Source: Glycomyces arizonensis DSM 44726
Lineage (GTDB): Bacteria; Actinomycetota; Actinomycetes; Mycobacteriales; Micromonosporaceae
NCBI RefSeq assembly: GCF_000482705.1
Contig: NZ_AXWO01000007.1
Span: 241,479 to 305,478 of the forward strand
DNA length: 64,000 nucleotides
Direction of reading: 5' to 3'
Within the stretch, counting starts at the first letter, position 1. Every line of letters begins with the position of its first letter. The position numbers and the translations under genes are program-made. Positions 62,189 through 64,000 of this stretch are shown here, in pieces. The notes below the pieces were generated by a model. That model searched no databases, was not told the origin of the DNA, and saw only the letters and a list, made by a program, of their open reading frames with translations.

Positions 62189-62262
62189 GCTTATAGATTA
62201 TAAGATATAATCATAACATATAATATGTAATACATTATAGGATATATGATATAGGAAATACG
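62189..62262. other. AT-rich block 2
   Basis: About 74 bp nearly free of G/C, containing CTTATA-GAT-TATAAG and overlapping TATAAT/ATATGTAATA motifs. It starts 2 nt after the phosphatidyltransferase stop. It may combine a terminator and a DNA-bending or low-melting site. Resembles block 1 (shared TAATATGTA). Confidence 0.6.
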
Positions 62263-62502
62263 GCTCCGATGGAGAGTGAGGCCGTGCGGAGCGCGGGGCC
62301 TGCTCCTACCGGTCTGAGGCCAGTGCCGCCGCCGTACGCCCTCGACGACTGCGAGAAGAGCGGCGCCGGGGTGGGGGCCTTTCGATCGCGGCGAGGCGCC
62401 GCATGGAATCGAGCGCCAGAGGGCTGTCGGCCGTGTGCTTGCTTACGGCGAAGCCTGGCCGGCGGCACCGCTGGAGGACGTGCGGACTGCTGGCGCCATC
62501 GG
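62263..62502. other. 240 bp without a recognised feature
   Basis: GC-rich, no convincing reading frame; lies between the AT-rich block and the end of the LacI gene. Confidence 0.5.
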
Positions 62503-63573
62503 TCACTGCGGCAGGATTCGCCGGACCGAGCCTCGGAGCACCAGGTGGGTTCCCAGGACCGTGTGCGGCGGCGGGCCGCCGTGCTTGGCGTGTTCCAAGG
62601 CGAGGCGCACGGCGGTGCGGCCGAGCTCCTCGTGCGGCTGGTAGACGGTGGTCAGGCCGATGTCCATCGCCGGAGGCAGATCGTCGAAGCCCACCATGGA
62701 GACGTCGTCCGGCACGCTCAGCCCCCGTTCGAGCAGCGCCTGACGCGCCCCGGCGGCGACCTGGTCGTTGACGGCGAACACGGCGGTGAAGTCCGGCTCC
62801 CCGGCCGCCAGCCGCTCGGTCATCATCCGGTAGCCCTCGTACCGCTCGAAGGTCCCCTCGACCTCCAGCGCCGGGTCGTGCGGCACGCCGTGCGCGGCCA
62901 GGGCCTCGCGGTAGCCCGCGATCCTGGCCTCAGAGGTGGTGTAGCCCGCGCGGCGGCCGAGGTACAGGATCCGCCGGTGACCGGACGAGAGCAGGTGGCT
63001 GGTGGCCGCGAACGCGCCGCCGGTGTTGTCGTACTCCACCACCACCGCGGGCACGTCGGGACCCAGCGGCGGCCGCCCGCACAGCACGAGCCGTGAGCCG
63101 ATCGACGCCAGCGCGTGCGCGTACCGGCTCATCCGCGTCCGGTACTCCGCCCCGGCGGCCACGTTGCCGACCAGGATCACCGCTTCGGGGTGCTGCTCGC
63201 GCATGAACTGCACCATGGCCAGCTCGCGCTCGGCGTCCCCGCCGGTGGTGCCGATCTGGCACAGCCGGTTGTCCTCGGCGGCCTGCGTCTCGACGCCCTG
63301 GGCGACGTGGGCGTAGTGCGGCGATATCACCGAGTTGACGATGATGGCGATGCTCTTGCGCGCGTTGCCCACCAGGGCCCTGGCGTGGCTGTTGGCGACG
63401 TAGTCCAGCTCCTCGACAGCGCGCATGACCTTGCTGCGGGTGGCGGGCGCGGCGGGGTAGCTGCCGGACAGGATCCGGGACACGGTGGCGACCGAGACTC
63501 CCGCATGCTCGGCCACCTCGCGGATGGTCGTATGGCGCGCCCCGTCCCCAGACCCGCTTGCTTTCCGCGCCAC
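62503..63573 (-). CDS. LacI-family transcription regulator
   Basis: 356 aa from GTG 63573 (AAGGGTGGG 5 nt upstream; GTG 63582 is too close to it). HTH 'TIREVAEHAGVSVATVSRIL' followed by the hinge 'ALVGNARKSIAIIVNSV' and a periplasmic-binding-like sugar domain with 'YRTRMSRYAHALASIGSRL' and 'VSMVGFDDLPPAMDIGLTTV'. Divergent in arrangement style from a sugar ABC transporter whose permease end lies beside it on the same strand. It probably represses that transporter and itself. Confidence 0.93.
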   Translation of the reverse strand: MARKASGSGDGARHTTIREVAEHAGVSVATVSRILSGSYPAAPATRSKVMRAVEELDYVANSHARALVGNARKSIAIIVNSVISPHYAHVAQGVETQAAEDNRLCQIGTTGGDAERELAMVQFMREQHPEAVILVGNVAAGAEYRTRMSRYAHALASIGSRLVLCGRPPLGPDVPAVVVEYDNTGGAFAATSHLLSSGHRRILYLGRRAGYTTSEARIAGYREALAAHGVPHDPALEVEGTFERYEGYRMMTERLAAGEPDFTAVFAVNDQVAAGARQALLERGLSVPDDVSMVGFDDLPPAMDIGLTTVYQPHEELGRTAVRLALEHAKHGGPPPHTVLGTHLVLRGSVRRILPQ

Positions 63574-63586
63574 TGCACCCACCCTT

Positions 63587-63605
63587 GTTAAAACATATTT
63601 ATAAC
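63587..63605. promoter_or_regulatory. Dyad before the LacI gene
   Basis: GTTAAAACATATTTATAAC, arms GTTA.AA / TT.TAAC, in an AT-rich patch just upstream of the regulator start. Likely an autoregulatory operator. The rest of 63606-63745 shows no gene. Confidence 0.45.
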
Positions 63606-63745
63606 GGTTACAGAAACCAATGATTCCCGGTCGTCGGCGAAAGCGTCAAGCCGGGGTCGACGACTTCCGGTCGACGAGCGTTCGGCGGACGGTGCGTCCG
63701 CCCGTCCGCCGCCTCGTGCGGGCCTCGTTCCCGGCCGTCGAGTCG

Positions 63746-64000
63746 TCATCCTTTGATGCCGGAGGCGGCGATGCCTTTGATGAGGAATTTCTGGAACACG
63801 AGGAAGAACAGGACGACGGGGATGAGGGTGAGCAGGCTCATGGCCATCATGCCGCCGTAGTTGGAGACGCCCTCGGTGTTCTCATACGACTGCAGCAGGC
63901 GCGGGAGGGGGAACTTCTCGATCTCGTGCAAATAGATGAGGGGCCCGAGGAAGTCGTTCCATGACCAGATGAAGGTGAAGATCGAGGAGGTCACGATCGC
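63746..64000 (-). CDS. Sugar ABC transporter permease (5' end outside window)
   Basis: C-terminal 85 residues of a MalG/carbohydrate-type permease: 'SSIFTFIWSWNDFLGPLIYL' (EAA-loop vicinity), 'MMAMSLLTLIPVVLFFLVFQ' and the typical end 'KFLIKGIAASGIKG'. It imports a sugar with an ATPase and binding protein outside the window. It lies 163 nt upstream of the LacI gene on the same strand. Confidence 0.9.
   Translation of the reverse strand, partial: AIVTSSIFTFIWSWNDFLGPLIYLHEIEKFPLPRLLQSYENTEGVSNYGGMMAMSLLTLIPVVLFFLVFQKFLIKGIAASGIKG

Noticed and set aside
1..64000. tRNA or rRNA genes
   Set aside because: No cloverleaf-like GTTCRANNC sequences in context or rRNA blocks were noticed by eye.

Overview
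The window is very GC-rich, densely packed, and uses GTG starts and frequent ATGA or TGATG overlaps. It carries actinobacterial hallmarks: twin LytR-CpsA-Psr proteins, type VII-secretion (WXG-like) substrate candidates, a CebR-type operator before a CBM2/GH5 cellulase, an LPxTG surface protein, and LacI-controlled sugar ABC transport. I infer a filamentous or soil actinobacterium. Glycomycetaceae or a related family is a guess from gene style only.

Layout. 1-12122 (minus): four genes that look like one operon, encoding a 113-aa beta-rich protein, a 1191-aa protein of unknown family, an endonuclease/exonuclease/phosphatase-fold enzyme, and a giant (>2270 aa, cut by the window edge) protein whose C-terminal half holds degenerate LysM-like repeats. 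12.4-14.1 kb: secreted cellulase. 14.2-20.8 kb: two divergent operons with a 282-aa single-TM protein, a 127-aa protein, two related coiled-coil proteins, five divergent paralogues of one unrecognised ~150-aa family, and a lipoprotein. 21.0-22.7 kb: two membrane-anchored extracellular proteins. 22.9-31.0 kb: type I restriction-modification locus (degenerate methylase-like protein, HsdM, HsdS, HsdR). 31.0-38.1 kb: a mosaic cargo zone between the 3' ends of hsdR and rtcB, with a WXG-like operon, duplicated lipoproteins, an RloA/RloB-type (AbiL-like) defence pair whose rloB has an in-frame stop, and displaced fragments of the hsdR tail, the rtcB tail and the WXG gene. 38.2-40.9 kb: a VOC protein and a second WXG-like operon. 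41.1-42.9 kb: ABC exporter. 43.4-45.4 kb: a 1.1-kb insert flanked by two copies of the 3' end of a GH16 gene. 45.6-50.9 kb: ZIP and CDF metal transporters, two LCP ligases, a zinc-ribbon membrane protein. 51.1-54.6 kb: diguanylate cyclase, GH114-like lipoprotein, P1 peptidase. 54.9-64 kb: small protein with a long leader, LPxTG protein, glyA, membrane protein, GCS2 ligase, CDP-alcohol phosphatidyltransferase, LacI regulator, sugar permease (partial).

How the genes fit together. Housekeeping and cell-envelope genes (glyA, LCP, CDP-alcohol phosphatidyltransferase, GCS2) are interspersed with polysaccharide utilisation and accessory modules. The main accessory themes are type VII-like substrates with companion lipoproteins, and defence genes. 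Two of the accessory operons (starting at 17428 and 31462) share an ungapped 82-nt upstream element (61/82 identical by eye), which suggests common control. Accessory DNA repeatedly sits beside displaced copies of neighbouring gene 3' ends, which suggests recombination at gene ends. All family assignments are by eye without database searches.
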